Source of the DNA: a virus | IMG/VR virus record: IMGVR_UViG_3300034177_000075 | Coordinates: 1-51,672 of that record | Strand: one strand, 5' to 3' | DNA: 51,672 bases | In this document: positions 27,785 through 36,500 of the stretch, in pieces | How positions within the stretch are numbered: position 1 is the stretch's first letter | How the letters are laid out: every line of letters starts with the position of its first letter | Made by a program: the position numbers and the translations under genes | Notes under the pieces: model-generated | What the model was told of the DNA's origin: nothing | The model's input: the letters and a program-made list of their open reading frames with translations, nothing else | The model's database searches: none

Positions 27785-28503
27785 TCTTCCCGCTGCAGGG
27801 GTCGCTCGGGCCGCTCGGCCAGAAGTTCGGCGCCGCCGCGGCGCAGAACCAGGACCTCATCGACCTCGTCGACGCGTTCTGGAAACTGGACGAGGCGTCC
27901 GGCTCGCGAGTAGACAGCGGCCCCAACGGCCTGACGCTGACCGACACGGGGTCGGTGGGCAGCGGCGCCGGGCACGTCTACCCGACGGCCGCGCTCTTCA
28001 CGGGGTCGACGGCGCAGAAGCTCGGGCACGCCGACGACGCGGCGCTCCAGGGGTTCGCTACCAGCTACACGTGGGCGGCGTGGCTCAAGCCGACGTCGAC
28101 TGGGACGTTCCAGGCCATCATGAGCAAGGAGACTCCGGAGGAGTACGATATTTATGTTGATCACAACGGAGGGTCGCCGCGGCTGCGTGTAGACATGTCC
28201 ACGATCGTGCTCGTCGGTGGCTCCGGGGACCTTGCGTACGGCTCGTGGCACCTCGCGATCGTCTGGAACGACAAGGCGGCCGGCGTGACGCATCTCCAAG
28301 TCGACAACGGGACCGTCTACGACTCCACCGTCCACGGTTCCGTCGCGAGCGGTACCGCGCCGTTCGCAATCGGGAGGCTCGCGACCTCAGTAGCCTTCGC
28401 CGCGTCGGGGCTCTACGGCCCGGAGATGAAGTTCCACGACGTGCTAGACGCTTCGCAGCGGCCCCGGCTCTGGAACGCCGGCGCCGGACTTCCACTGTAC
28501 TAA
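27781..28503 (+). CDS. LamG/concanavalin-like lectin-domain structural protein
   Basis: 240 residues; GTG 27781 overlaps the previous stop. After ~30 residues the LamG-type fold begins: FWKLDEASGSRVDSGPNG, YTWAAWLKPTSTG, LAYGSWHLAIVWNDKA and a final FHDVLDASQRPRLW. Such domains bind sugars on phage tail fibres or decorate capsids. Shares the LDEASG motif with the C-terminal domain of the protein at 32339. Confidence 0.75.
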   Translation: MIFPLQGSLGPLGQKFGAAAAQNQDLIDLVDAFWKLDEASGSRVDSGPNGLTLTDTGSVGSGAGHVYPTAALFTGSTAQKLGHADDAALQGFATSYTWAAWLKPTSTGTFQAIMSKETPEEYDIYVDHNGGSPRLRVDMSTIVLVGGSGDLAYGSWHLAIVWNDKAAGVTHLQVDNGTVYDSTVHGSVASGTAPFAIGRLATSVAFAASGLYGPEMKFHDVLDASQRPRLWNAGAGLPLY

Positions 28504-28511
28504 GGGAGGAC

Positions 28512-28784
28512 ATGATGGCCCAGCCCTCGTCGTATATCGGACGTCTCCGTACGGAACTCCGGGAGCTGCTCGATGCCTGGGAGCAGGTCAAGGCGCGGCT
28601 CGACGAGCACGACGCCCTCGGCGGCGCCGCGTTCCTAGCCCCGTACTTCCTGGACGCGCAGGGGCAGCCGCGGACGGACCTCGACGTCGCGGCCGCCGAC
28701 GTCGACGCCGCGGTGGCGGTTCTCAAAGCGGTTCACGCCGCGGTGACGCAGCACGGACCGTCGCTGTACAAGCTGCGGGGGTAG
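28512..28784 (+). CDS. 90-aa conserved phage structural-region protein
   Basis: GGGAGGAC precedes ATG 28512 (a second ATG follows immediately). Helical: SYIGRLRTELRELLDAWEQV, then LGGAAFLAPYFLD and LDVAAADVDAAVAVLKAV. I recognise it as a small protein often encoded beside phage tail-fibre genes, of unknown function. Confidence 0.65.
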   Translation: MMAQPSSYIGRLRTELRELLDAWEQVKARLDEHDALGGAAFLAPYFLDAQGQPRTDLDVAAADVDAAVAVLKAVHAAVTQHGPSLYKLRG

Positions 28785-28787
28785 GTC

Positions 28788-30488
28788 ATGAGCTGGGAGC
28801 AGATCTCGAACGCGATCGACTTCTACTTTTTCTACGTGGAGTCGAAGCTCGGGAAGACCGGGCTCACCGTGACGGTCGACGTGTTCCGAGCCGGTTCCCT
28901 GATCGTGACCGGCGCCTCGGCCGTGGAGGTCGGCGACGGGCTCTACCGCTACACGCTTGCCACGGGATCGGTCACCGTTGAGGGCGAATACGCGGCCGTC
29001 GCAAAGACGAGCACGAGTTCTGTGGACCAACAGTGGATCCCCGCGCTCTGGATCGTTGGCCGCGGCGGGATCGAGCGGCTCGACGTCAACGTCGGGACGA
29101 TCGGCGACCTGGTAGAGCATCGCTACGGGACGCATACGGCGCAGCGGTCCGTCCACCTGTATGTGGCGCCGAACACGGGCAATGACACGACGGGCGACGG
29201 CTCGCGCGCTCTCCCCTACGCGACGGTGACGAAGGCGCTCTCCGTGCTCACGACCTCGAACCGGCACGCCGTAATCTTCCTCATCGCGGACTCGACGTCG
29301 GGGGCGACGACGCTGACGGAGGCCGTGACGATCAACAAGCCGTACGTGTTCATCAAGGGCCCGGGGCGCGACTTCATCTGGACGCGGACGGGGAACGGCC
29401 CGACGATCACGGTATCGTCGGATGGCGTGTCGCTGTCCGGTTTCCAGCTCGAGTCCCCGGGCATCGCGCCGACGAGCCGCGGCGTCAGCGCCACGGACGT
29501 CGACTTCCTGCTCGTCCACCGCGTGTGGTTCAACGCGACGTCCGGCGACGGCGTCCGGATCCTGCGCGGCGACAACTGCCGCATCTATGACTGCGACTTC
29601 CAGGGCACGGGGAGCGCGGCTGCGGCCGACGCGATTTCCCTGGAGGGCACCGCGGGGACCGCGAGCTACAACGAGATCGTGGAGTCCCGATTCTCGCTCG
29701 CCCAGGGGGATGCGGTACACCTCACGGCCGCGACGTTCACGAAGATCGAGCGCTGCACGTTCCAGGGGAGTACCGAGTTCGGAGTTAACGTCAGCGGCGC
29801 GGCCAACACCGATACGCTGCTCATCGACAATCGCTGGGGGTCGAACACGCTCGGCAACCTCAGCGACACCGGGACGCGGACGATCGACCAGAACAACGAC
29901 GCCTACACGGAGCAGGACACGTGGACGGCCGCCAAGGCGGCATTCGTAGACGCCGCGATCAGCAGCCGCTCGACGCTCACGGCGCAGCAAGCCGAGGATG
30001 AGATCCTTGGCGCAGTAGTACCCGGCGCCTACGTCGCGGGCACCGCGGGATTCGCGCTCGGCCGTATCGGTACCGCGGAATTCGAAGTCGTGTCGCCCGT
30101 GGCGCTCGACGGCACGCTGACGCTCGTCCAGGGCGACGACTACGACGCGGATGAGGGACGGCAACTGGACTTCACGGAGACCGCGGCCTCGGCTTGGCCG
30201 GTGCTCACGGACGCGACGGTCAAGTTGACAATCCGGAGCCTCGCGGATTCCCTGATCTTCACGGCTACCGGATCCGTCATCACGGCCACGGGGTCTTCCA
30301 AGAAGGTCCGCTTCGAGCTGACCGCAGCGCAGACGCTGCTCCTGGCGGTGACGAACAACCCTGGATCCGCAACGCCGACGTCGCGATACAAGTACGACGT
30401 CGAGGCCACTCTCGCGGGCTTGAGCGCGAGGATCGCGACGCTCGCATTTGGCGCGGTTACGGTGCAGCAGCATCAAACCCGCCCGTAG
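28788..30488 (+). CDS. Beta-helix tail spike or adsorption protein with BppU-like C-terminus
   Basis: 566 residues. N-terminal beta domain (VTVDVFRAGSLIVTG, DGLYRYTLATG). Residues ~120-340 show parallel right-handed beta-helix wording: GSRALPYATVTKAL, NKPYVFIKGPGRDF, FQLESPGI, VWFNATSGDGVRIL, NCRIYDCDFQGTGS and IERCTFQGS. The C-terminal ~140 residues (VQGDDYDADEGRQLDF, VKLTIRSLADSLIF) resemble upper baseplate protein BppU. Likely host recognition or polysaccharide binding; no catalytic residues can be named. Confidence 0.75.
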   Translation: MSWEQISNAIDFYFFYVESKLGKTGLTVTVDVFRAGSLIVTGASAVEVGDGLYRYTLATGSVTVEGEYAAVAKTSTSSVDQQWIPALWIVGRGGIERLDVNVGTIGDLVEHRYGTHTAQRSVHLYVAPNTGNDTTGDGSRALPYATVTKALSVLTTSNRHAVIFLIADSTSGATTLTEAVTINKPYVFIKGPGRDFIWTRTGNGPTITVSSDGVSLSGFQLESPGIAPTSRGVSATDVDFLLVHRVWFNATSGDGVRILRGDNCRIYDCDFQGTGSAAAADAISLEGTAGTASYNEIVESRFSLAQGDAVHLTAATFTKIERCTFQGSTEFGVNVSGAANTDTLLIDNRWGSNTLGNLSDTGTRTIDQNNDAYTEQDTWTAAKAAFVDAAISSRSTLTAQQAEDEILGAVVPGAYVAGTAGFALGRIGTAEFEVVSPVALDGTLTLVQGDDYDADEGRQLDFTETAASAWPVLTDATVKLTIRSLADSLIFTATGSVITATGSSKKVRFELTAAQTLLLAVTNNPGSATPTSRYKYDVEATLAGLSARIATLAFGAVTVQQHQTRP

Positions 30489-30500
30489 GAGGGTAGAGAC

Positions 30501-32084
30501 ATGCCGAAGGGACCCGATCCATCCGCGCCGCGGCGGGAGTACCTCGCGCGCGTGAGCCAGTGGGAGAGGTGCCGGGATTCATACGCGGGCGAGGACGCGG
30601 TCAAGGCGCGCGGCACGGCGTACCTGCCGCCGCTCGACAGCCATGAGCGGGATCCGCGGCTCTACGCCGCGTACCTCAAGCGTGCGCTGTTCTACAACGC
30701 GTTCGGCCGCACCGTTGACGGCCTGGCCGGCGCGATTCTCCAGCAGCCGCCGCGGCTCAAGCTGCCGAGCATCGTCGAGGATGACGCACGCGACGTGACG
30801 CTCACTGACGTGCCGTTCGAGGCCCTGGCGCGCGACGTCCTACGCGATGTCCTGATGGTCGGCCGCGTCGGCATCCTGATCGAGATGTCGGAGCAACGTC
30901 CCTATTGGTGCGTCTACGACGCCGAGGCGATCATCAACTGGCGCACCGAGATGGTAGGCGGCGACCAGATATTGACGCGCGTCGTACTCTCGGAGCGGGA
31001 GGAGGAGCAGGACGTCGACAACCCGTTCGCCACCAAGTTCGTTGATCAGATCCGGGTCCTCGAGCTGATGGCCGGCGTCTACCAGGTAACGCGCTACCGC
31101 AAGACGGACGGCAAGTGGCTGGCGATCGACGAGGTGCCGCTCGTGCCGAGTGCGCGCGGGACACCTCTGGACTACATCCCATTCGCGTTCGTCGGCGCGG
31201 CGGCGTCGTCGCCGTGCCCGGAGAAGCCGCCGCTACTCGACCTCGTGAGCGTCAACCTCTCGCACTACCGGACGTCTGCGGACCTCGAGCACGGGCGGCA
31301 TTATCTCGCGATCCCGATGCTCGTCATCATCGGCCAGCAGCTCGGCGATCAGACGGGCGGCAAGGGCCCCGTGGAAGTAGGTAGCGGCGTCGCGCTCTCG
31401 CTCGAGGTCGGCGGCGACGCCAAGATTATCTCGGCGTCCTTGGAACTGGCCGCCCTGGAACGCGCGGATGCCGACAAGCGGCGCATGATGGCGACGCTCG
31501 GCGCGCGGCTGCTCGAGGAGCAGGCGTCGACCGCGGAGACGGCGACGGCGGTTTCGATGCGGCACGCCGGCGAGCACGCGACGTTGCGGACCATCGCGGA
31601 GACCGTAGAGAAGATCCTCGAGCAGTGCTGGCGCTGGCACTCGCGATGGGCGGGCGTCCCCGAGGGCGCCGAGGTCGCGGTCGAGCTGAACAAGAACTTC
31701 TTCGCCGCGCCGATGGCGCCGGACGAATTGCGGTCGCTCGTTCAGGCGTTCCAGGCCGGCGCCTTCGGCTTTGACACGCTGTACGCGAATCTTCAGCGCG
31801 GCCAGATCGCGCGGCCGGGTATCACCGCGGAGCAGGAGAGGGCGACGATTCGCGATGAGGACCCGGGACTCGACGTCGAGCCCGGGGACGAGCCGGCGGC
31901 GGGACCTGGGATGATGGCGGGCGACTTCGTCATACAGGACGAGGGCCCCTACAAGATGGTGCGCCGCAAGGGGAAGTTCGTGGTCATCAAGGCGGACACC
32001 GGAGAAGTCGTCAAGTCACACGACACTAAGGACATGGCGATGAAGCACCTCGCGGCGCTTCACGCGAACGTGAAGGACTATTGA
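30501..32084 (+). CDS. Portal protein (DUF4055-type) with C-terminal add-on domain
   Basis: 527 residues; GGAGGG precedes ATG 30501. Body matches phage portals of the DUF4055 type: RVSQWERCRDSYAGEDAVKA, YLKRALFYNAFGRTVDGL, DVLRDVLMVGRVGILIEM. The last ~60 residues (YKMVRRKGKFVVIKADTGEV, then AMKHLAALHANVKDY) are a separate small domain seen at the ends of some phage head proteins. Forms the dodecameric DNA channel at the capsid vertex. Confidence 0.8.
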   Translation: MPKGPDPSAPRREYLARVSQWERCRDSYAGEDAVKARGTAYLPPLDSHERDPRLYAAYLKRALFYNAFGRTVDGLAGAILQQPPRLKLPSIVEDDARDVTLTDVPFEALARDVLRDVLMVGRVGILIEMSEQRPYWCVYDAEAIINWRTEMVGGDQILTRVVLSEREEEQDVDNPFATKFVDQIRVLELMAGVYQVTRYRKTDGKWLAIDEVPLVPSARGTPLDYIPFAFVGAAASSPCPEKPPLLDLVSVNLSHYRTSADLEHGRHYLAIPMLVIIGQQLGDQTGGKGPVEVGSGVALSLEVGGDAKIISASLELAALERADADKRRMMATLGARLLEEQASTAETATAVSMRHAGEHATLRTIAETVEKILEQCWRWHSRWAGVPEGAEVAVELNKNFFAAPMAPDELRSLVQAFQAGAFGFDTLYANLQRGQIARPGITAEQERATIRDEDPGLDVEPGDEPAAGPGMMAGDFVIQDEGPYKMVRRKGKFVVIKADTGEVVKSHDTKDMAMKHLAALHANVKDY

Positions 32085-32230
32085 TGGACCCTCAGCAGAA
32101 CGTGTTGATGCTGTTCGCGGTCCTCTTGCGGATCGAGACCGCGATCCTGTTGTCGGCTGCGGCGTCGAGCGCCGTGGCCGTTGCCGTGCTCCTCGGCGCG
32201 TGGGCGGTCTCGCGCGCGGCGAGAAAGTAG
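32084..32230 (+). CDS. 48-aa membrane peptide
   Basis: ATG 32084 shares a base with the portal stop (TGATG). Two hydrophobic stretches (VLMLFAVLLRIETAILLSAA and SSAVAVAVLLGAW) could be one or two membrane helices. Small holin-like peptide in the head-gene region; role unknown. Confidence 0.6.
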   Translation: MDPQQNVLMLFAVLLRIETAILLSAAASSAVAVAVLLGAWAVSRAARK

Positions 32231-32242
32231 ACGCCATGGCCG

Positions 32243-32333
32243 TACGTGGCCCCCGAGCATTTCAGCGGGCAGCCCGGGGGATGAGCGCCGCAGACGGTCG
32301 AGTCCCCGCTCGGCCGGGTTTGGGGGCCACGTA
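32243..32333. ncRNA. Candidate structured RNA element before the PseG-like gene
   Basis: The gap holds a perfect 12-bp closing helix TACGTGGCCCCC (32243-32254) / GGGGGCCACGTA (32322-32333) enclosing ~67 nt that can form further helices (CGAGC with GCTCG, GGGGGA with TCCCC). The 3' strand runs into AGGG just 5 nt before ATG 32339, so folding could control translation. Could also be an untranslated DNA site. Confidence 0.45.
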
Positions 32334-32338
32334 GGGCT

Positions 32339-34633
32339 ATGGCGCACACTCCGAAGTACAGCGTGATCTTGCAAGCTGACTCGTCGGCGGCCGGCAACGT
32401 CAACCGCGCGATGTGGGCGTCGTTCTTGGCGCGGCGACTAGACAGCCGCGGCTACAAGGTGGCGCTCCAGATCACGGGCGATCCTGGGCGTATCTGGGCT
32501 GAGGCCTACGGGATGTTCCCGCTGTTCCTGCCCGCGGGCGAGCCCCCCGAGAACTGCGAGGTCCTGTTCCGCCTGTTCGCGCCTGGGCAGTGGCCGGCGC
32601 GCCCCGGGACGCCGCCGCACGCGCCGCACGTGATCGACTTCGCGTTCAATCCGTCAGGCGCCTCGGGGGATGCAGACCATATCCTCGCGTTGTACGCCGA
32701 CACCATGCCGGCCACGATACTCCCGCGGTTGATCACGGACCACATCCTCGCGCCGATCCCTGAAGAAGTCTACGTGATTCGGCGCGATCGCGTCCTTCGG
32801 CAAATCGTGGTGTTCCTCGGTACCGACCCCAATAACCGTACCGCCGGACTCCTGACGGCTCTCGCCGAGCAGTTCCCGAAGATCGAGGGTACGGCGTCTT
32901 CGACCCAGGACCAGAACATCACGTCACACGCTGTCGCGCTGCCGCCGCCAAGCTCGGCGCCCGGGACGATCATCGGCGAGCTGATCGTGGTGATCGCGGG
33001 ATTCGACGGCAACCCCACGGTGACGTGGCCGGCCGGTTGGACGCAGTTCTTCGGCGGGAACAACGGCGGGGCCGTGCGGCTGGCCGCGGCGTACCGCGTG
33101 GCGGACGGCACGGAGCAGGAGCGGATCAGCGTCACGACGAGCGCGGGATTGCGTTCTAGCCATGTTGCATACCGCATCTCGGGAGCCGCGGCCGCGCCGA
33201 CGGCATCGGCGTCGGCGACAGGCTCGAGTACGGCGCCGAATCCGGCGTCGTTCACGCCCGCGGGCGGCGCGAAGTCCTACCTCTGGCTCGCTGCCGAGGC
33301 GCACGGCGGAAACGAGGTCCCGGTCACCGTCTACCCGTCCGGCTACGTTCGCGGCGTCTCGGCGGCCAATAATGGCGGGAACGTCGCGGCGACGTCGCGG
33401 GGTATCAAGGCCGCGACGGAGGACCCGGGGGCGTTCACGCTATCGTCATCGAATGCCTGGGTCGCCGCGACGTTCGCGATTGCACCGGCCGCGATCTACA
33501 CGTCGAAGGCTGTTGTCCTTCCCGACAACTCGCTTAGCGGCCCGGATATCTCACACAACCCGCGGTTCTGGGAGGAGATGCGAACGGCGGATGTCGTGGT
33601 ATGCTCTCCCGGGGCGCCACACCAGGTCGCCGGCGCCCTCGGAGTCCCCGCCGTCATCGTGTCGAATACCGCGCAGGAGGACGCGCGAATGGTGAGCGCG
33701 GCCGAGACCGGGCAGGAGCACCTATTCTACCTCGGGCTCATCACGTCGCTGACCGACGAGTTCATCCGCGACCAGGTGCACGAGGTCCTGCTGCCGGTAC
33801 CGGCCGCGGACGCGATGCGCCGCGTCATGGGCGTCGCCGGCCGCGTCGTGGTGTCCTCGGATAGATCGCGGGCCATTAGCTCGTGGCTCTCGCGCTACTT
33901 CATCGGCGCCGGGCGGAATGACCCCTTCAACGTCCAGGGGTTCTCGACCGTCCTGCCCGACGAGATGCCGCCGGACCGCGTGCCGTTCCCGGCGTCGATC
34001 GCGGGCATCCGCGCGTACTGGCGGCTGGATGAGGCGTCGGGCGCGCGGCTCAACGTCATCTCGGGCTCGGTGTTCGGAGACCTCGCGGAGACTGGGACCG
34101 TGGGCCAGGAGCCGATGGGCGTCAAGTACCAGGCGGCGACGGTCGTCGCCACGGGGCCGGGGTCGAACTACCTGGAGAGCGACGCGGAACTGTTGCTGAC
34201 GTCGACGCGGACGGTAGCCCTGTGGTTCAGGGTCAGCGCCGTCGGCGGGTTCTCGGTGATCTTCCTCTCCGCGGCGGGGTCGTCCGACCCCTTCGAGTTG
34301 AAGCTGCTGTCCTCGGGGAGGTTCAACCTCAGCGTCGCCGGCGGCGCGGACGACACGGGCGCCGCGGTAATCTCGGCGAGCACCTTCTACCATCTGGTCG
34401 TGGACTACGACGCCGCGACGGGGGACAGCCGGCTCTTCGTCGACGGCGCGCTCGACGTCACCATCCCGGGGGTGTCACACGCGGACGCCACGCTGCGCGC
34501 GCTGCGCTTCGGCGCGCAGGGTACCGGCGGCGCGACGTTCACCTTCGACGAGGCCGGGGTCTGGGACCGGCTGCTGACGGACCAGGAGCGCGCGGACCTG
34601 CTCACGAAGTTCTACCCGTTCATGCAGGCGTAG
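32339..34633 (+). CDS. PseG-like sugar-nucleotide enzyme split by an inserted beta domain, with C-terminal LamG domain
   Basis: 764 residues. About 1-180: first half of a PseG-type GT-B fold (VILQADSSAAGNVNRAMWAS, ILPRLITDHIL, VVFLGTDPNNRTAGLLTAL). About 181-390: inserted phage beta-sandwich (ELIVVIAGFDGNPTVTWPAG, ADGTEQERISVTTS, DPGAFTLSSSNAWVAATF). About 391-530: second PseG half (MRTADVVVCSPGAPHQ, VAGALGVPAVIVSNT). About 555-764: LamG lectin domain (YWRLDEASGARLN, RTVALWFRVS). PseG hydrolyses UDP-linked pseudaminic acid precursors; here it is probably adapted to bind or modify surface sugars on the virion. Weak ribosome site (GTAGGG). Confidence 0.7.
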   Translation: MAHTPKYSVILQADSSAAGNVNRAMWASFLARRLDSRGYKVALQITGDPGRIWAEAYGMFPLFLPAGEPPENCEVLFRLFAPGQWPARPGTPPHAPHVIDFAFNPSGASGDADHILALYADTMPATILPRLITDHILAPIPEEVYVIRRDRVLRQIVVFLGTDPNNRTAGLLTALAEQFPKIEGTASSTQDQNITSHAVALPPPSSAPGTIIGELIVVIAGFDGNPTVTWPAGWTQFFGGNNGGAVRLAAAYRVADGTEQERISVTTSAGLRSSHVAYRISGAAAAPTASASATGSSTAPNPASFTPAGGAKSYLWLAAEAHGGNEVPVTVYPSGYVRGVSAANNGGNVAATSRGIKAATEDPGAFTLSSSNAWVAATFAIAPAAIYTSKAVVLPDNSLSGPDISHNPRFWEEMRTADVVVCSPGAPHQVAGALGVPAVIVSNTAQEDARMVSAAETGQEHLFYLGLITSLTDEFIRDQVHEVLLPVPAADAMRRVMGVAGRVVVSSDRSRAISSWLSRYFIGAGRNDPFNVQGFSTVLPDEMPPDRVPFPASIAGIRAYWRLDEASGARLNVISGSVFGDLAETGTVGQEPMGVKYQAATVVATGPGSNYLESDAELLLTSTRTVALWFRVSAVGGFSVIFLSAAGSSDPFELKLLSSGRFNLSVAGGADDTGAAVISASTFYHLVVDYDAATGDSRLFVDGALDVTIPGVSHADATLRALRFGAQGTGGATFTFDEAGVWDRLLTDQERADLLTKFYPFMQA

Positions 34634-34900
34634 ATGGCACGCCGGCCTGAAGCCTATCGCAGGATCCACGCCGCCGCCGACGCCGCGGAGGCGCGGTTCC
34701 GGCGCGCGTTCGCGCGAGCGGCCGCCCGCGCCCGCGCGAGGCTGAGGCTCGAGGCCCTCGCCGCGGTGATCGCCCGCGGCGGCGGCGACACGTCGGGCCT
34801 CGACAAGGGCCTCGGCGAGGTATTCAAGCCACTCGGCGAGATCCTGCACGACGCCTATATGCGCGGCGGCCGCGAGGGCGCGCGGGTGATCAATGGCTAG
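34634..34900 (+). CDS. 88-aa hypothetical head-region protein
   Basis: ATG 34634 immediately follows the previous TAG. Arg/Ala-rich helix (RFRRAFARAAARARARLRL), then a Gly-rich hinge and GEILHDAYMRGGREGARVI. In related phages a similar short helical protein precedes or is part of the minor head protein. Overlaps the next gene by 8 nt. Confidence 0.6.
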   Translation: MARRPEAYRRIHAAADAAEARFRRAFARAAARARARLRLEALAAVIARGGGDTSGLDKGLGEVFKPLGEILHDAYMRGGREGARVING

Positions 34901-35477
34901 CCTGCCGACACCCGGCCGCGCGGGGTTCCGCTTCGACGGCAACAATCCCGCGGCCGCGCGCGCAGCCGAGCAGCGCGGCGCGCTTCTCGTCGTCGGCCTG
35001 ACGCGGCAGCAGCGGGACACCGTCCGCGGGATCGTTGTGCGCTCGATCCGCGACGGCATCCCGCCGCTCGAGGCCGCGCGCCTGATCCGCTCCGTCGTCG
35101 GCCTGGATCCGCGGCGCGCCCAGGCCGTCGCGAATTACCGCGCGGAACTCGTCGAGCAGGGGGCCGCGAACGTCTCGGCGCTCGTCGACCGTTACGCGGC
35201 TCGCCAGTTGCGGCAACGCGCGGACGTGATCGCGCGTACCGAGATCCTCGAGGCGCTCAACGATGGCGCTCTCGAGTCCTGGAGGCAGGCCCGCGAGGAC
35301 GGATTCCTGGGCGGGAATGCCGCCAAGGAGTGGATCGTGACTCGCGATGAGAAGTTGGACGACGAATGCGCGGCGCTCGACGGCGAGGTCGTACCCCTAG
35401 ACGCGCAGTTCTCGGCGGGCGTCGACGGTCCGCCGCTTCACCCGCAATGCCGATGTGCCGTAGCCCCAGTAGTTTAG
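34893..35477 (+). CDS. Minor head protein (Mu gpF-like head morphogenesis)
   Basis: 194 residues. Helical N-terminal half (GIPPLEAARLIRSVVGL) then the conserved block RADVIARTEILEALNDGALE, WIVTRDEKLDDEC and the terminal LHPQCRCAVAPVV, the signature of phage head morphogenesis proteins of the Mu gpF/SPP1 gp7 type. ATG 34893 overlaps the previous gene. Helps build or eject from the capsid. Confidence 0.8.
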   Translation: MASLPTPGRAGFRFDGNNPAAARAAEQRGALLVVGLTRQQRDTVRGIVVRSIRDGIPPLEAARLIRSVVGLDPRRAQAVANYRAELVEQGAANVSALVDRYAARQLRQRADVIARTEILEALNDGALESWRQAREDGFLGGNAAKEWIVTRDEKLDDECAALDGEVVPLDAQFSAGVDGPPLHPQCRCAVAPVV

Positions 35478-35483
35478 CGGGGC

Positions 35484-35511
35484 TTGACACGGCGAGCGAA
35501 AAGCGTATACT
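35484..35511 (+). promoter_or_regulatory. Promoter before the scaffold and capsid genes
   Basis: -35 TTGACA (35484-35489), 16-nt spacer, -10 TATACT (35506-35511), the best -10 in the window. A ~10-nt leader with AGGAGG then leads to ATG 35528. Well placed to boost scaffold and major capsid expression. Confidence 0.75.
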
Positions 35512-35527
35512 TGCTATAGGAGGTCGG

Positions 35528-36361
35528 ATGGCGAAAGCGACGATCAAGGCGTTGACCGAGGTCCCGGAGGCGCTCCGCGCCGAGTACAAGTTCGACGATC
35601 ACGCGCAAGTGTTCGTCCTCAACGTAGAGGGCGACCTCCCGGGGACCGCGAAGGCCGCGGACCTCGCGGCCGCGAACTCGAAGATCGTGGAGTTCCGCGA
35701 CAACAATCGGCGGCTCATGGCCGCGCTCGGCGCCGAGACGATCGACGGCGCGACCCAGCGCGCGGAGGCGCTCAAGGGATTCGACCCCAAGAAGTTCGAG
35801 GGCGTCGACCCCGAGGAGTTCCGGGCACTCAAGGCCAAGGCCGCGAAGCTCAAGGACAAGGGGGTCGACGACCCCGACCAGATCGACGCGCGGTTCAAGG
35901 CCATGCTGGACGCCGCGATCAAGCCGGTAAACGACAAGCTCGCGTCCACCGAGGCCGACCTCTCGGCGGCGCGGAAAAAGGCCGATGAGGGGATCTTCCG
36001 GAATTCGGTTCAGGCGCCATTCTTGAAGGCCGGGGGCAAGGCCGACGCGGTCGACTTCGTGATGCTCCGCGCCGCGGAGAAGTTCACGGTCGTCGGCGGC
36101 ACGATCAAAGCGCGGCCTGACGCGTTCAGCGCCGACAAGCCGGGCGAGCCCCTGGGGCTCGACGAGTGGCTGTCCGGGTTCCAGAAGACGAGCGCCTTCG
36201 CGTTCGAGCCCAGCAAGGGTGCGGGTACCACCCCCGGTAACGGGAGCGGCGGCGCAGCGATCCGACAGGGTGCGCGGGTTCTGACGAACCCCACGGCTCA
36301 GGATCTCGGGAAGTACGCAAAGGAAATCGCTAAGGGCGAGGTCGTCATCGCCAATTCGTAA
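35528..36361 (+). CDS. Scaffolding protein (phage GP20-like)
   Basis: 277 residues; AGGAGG 5 nt before ATG 35528. N-terminal EVPEALRAEYKFDDHAQVF, then long charged helices (AANSKIVEFRDNNRRLMAAL, LKAKAAKLKDKGVDD) and a C-terminal segment AAIRQGARVLTNPTAQDLG. The length, charge and position just before the coat gene are those of phage minor structural GP20/scaffold proteins, which template capsid assembly. Confidence 0.75.
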   Translation: MAKATIKALTEVPEALRAEYKFDDHAQVFVLNVEGDLPGTAKAADLAAANSKIVEFRDNNRRLMAALGAETIDGATQRAEALKGFDPKKFEGVDPEEFRALKAKAAKLKDKGVDDPDQIDARFKAMLDAAIKPVNDKLASTEADLSAARKKADEGIFRNSVQAPFLKAGGKADAVDFVMLRAAEKFTVVGGTIKARPDAFSADKPGEPLGLDEWLSGFQKTSAFAFEPSKGAGTTPGNGSGGAAIRQGARVLTNPTAQDLGKYAKEIAKGEVVIANS

Positions 36362-36500
36362 CGTTTTCAAGGGGCTCGCAGCAGCGGGTCCCAATGAGAA
36401 TGGCCGGAAGAAGCCGCAAAGTCGCAGCCGGCTCGGGTCGGCAGCAGGGCCCTCGGGGGCTCCAACAAAAATAAGCCGTTCTTCTTGAAGGAGTTTCTAG
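36362..36500. other. Structured leader before the major capsid gene
   Basis: 139 nt without a gene. Potential helices: GGGTCC (36386-36391) with GGGCCC (36448-36453), and around 36402 GGCCGG with CCGGCT enclosing a purine-rich loop. It ends in GAAGGAG before ATG 36501. Probably an mRNA leader that shapes or protects the capsid message; no U-run for a terminator. Confidence 0.45.

Noticed and set aside
28635-30476. 613-codon open frame on the minus strand
   Set aside because: Shadow of the beta-helix spike gene: GC-rich third positions keep the opposite frame open; composition is Arg-rich without domains or ribosome site.
32290-32320. T-loop-like GGTCGAGTCCCC suggesting a third tRNA
   Set aside because: No acceptor, D or anticodon arm can be built around it; it is part of the hairpin element.
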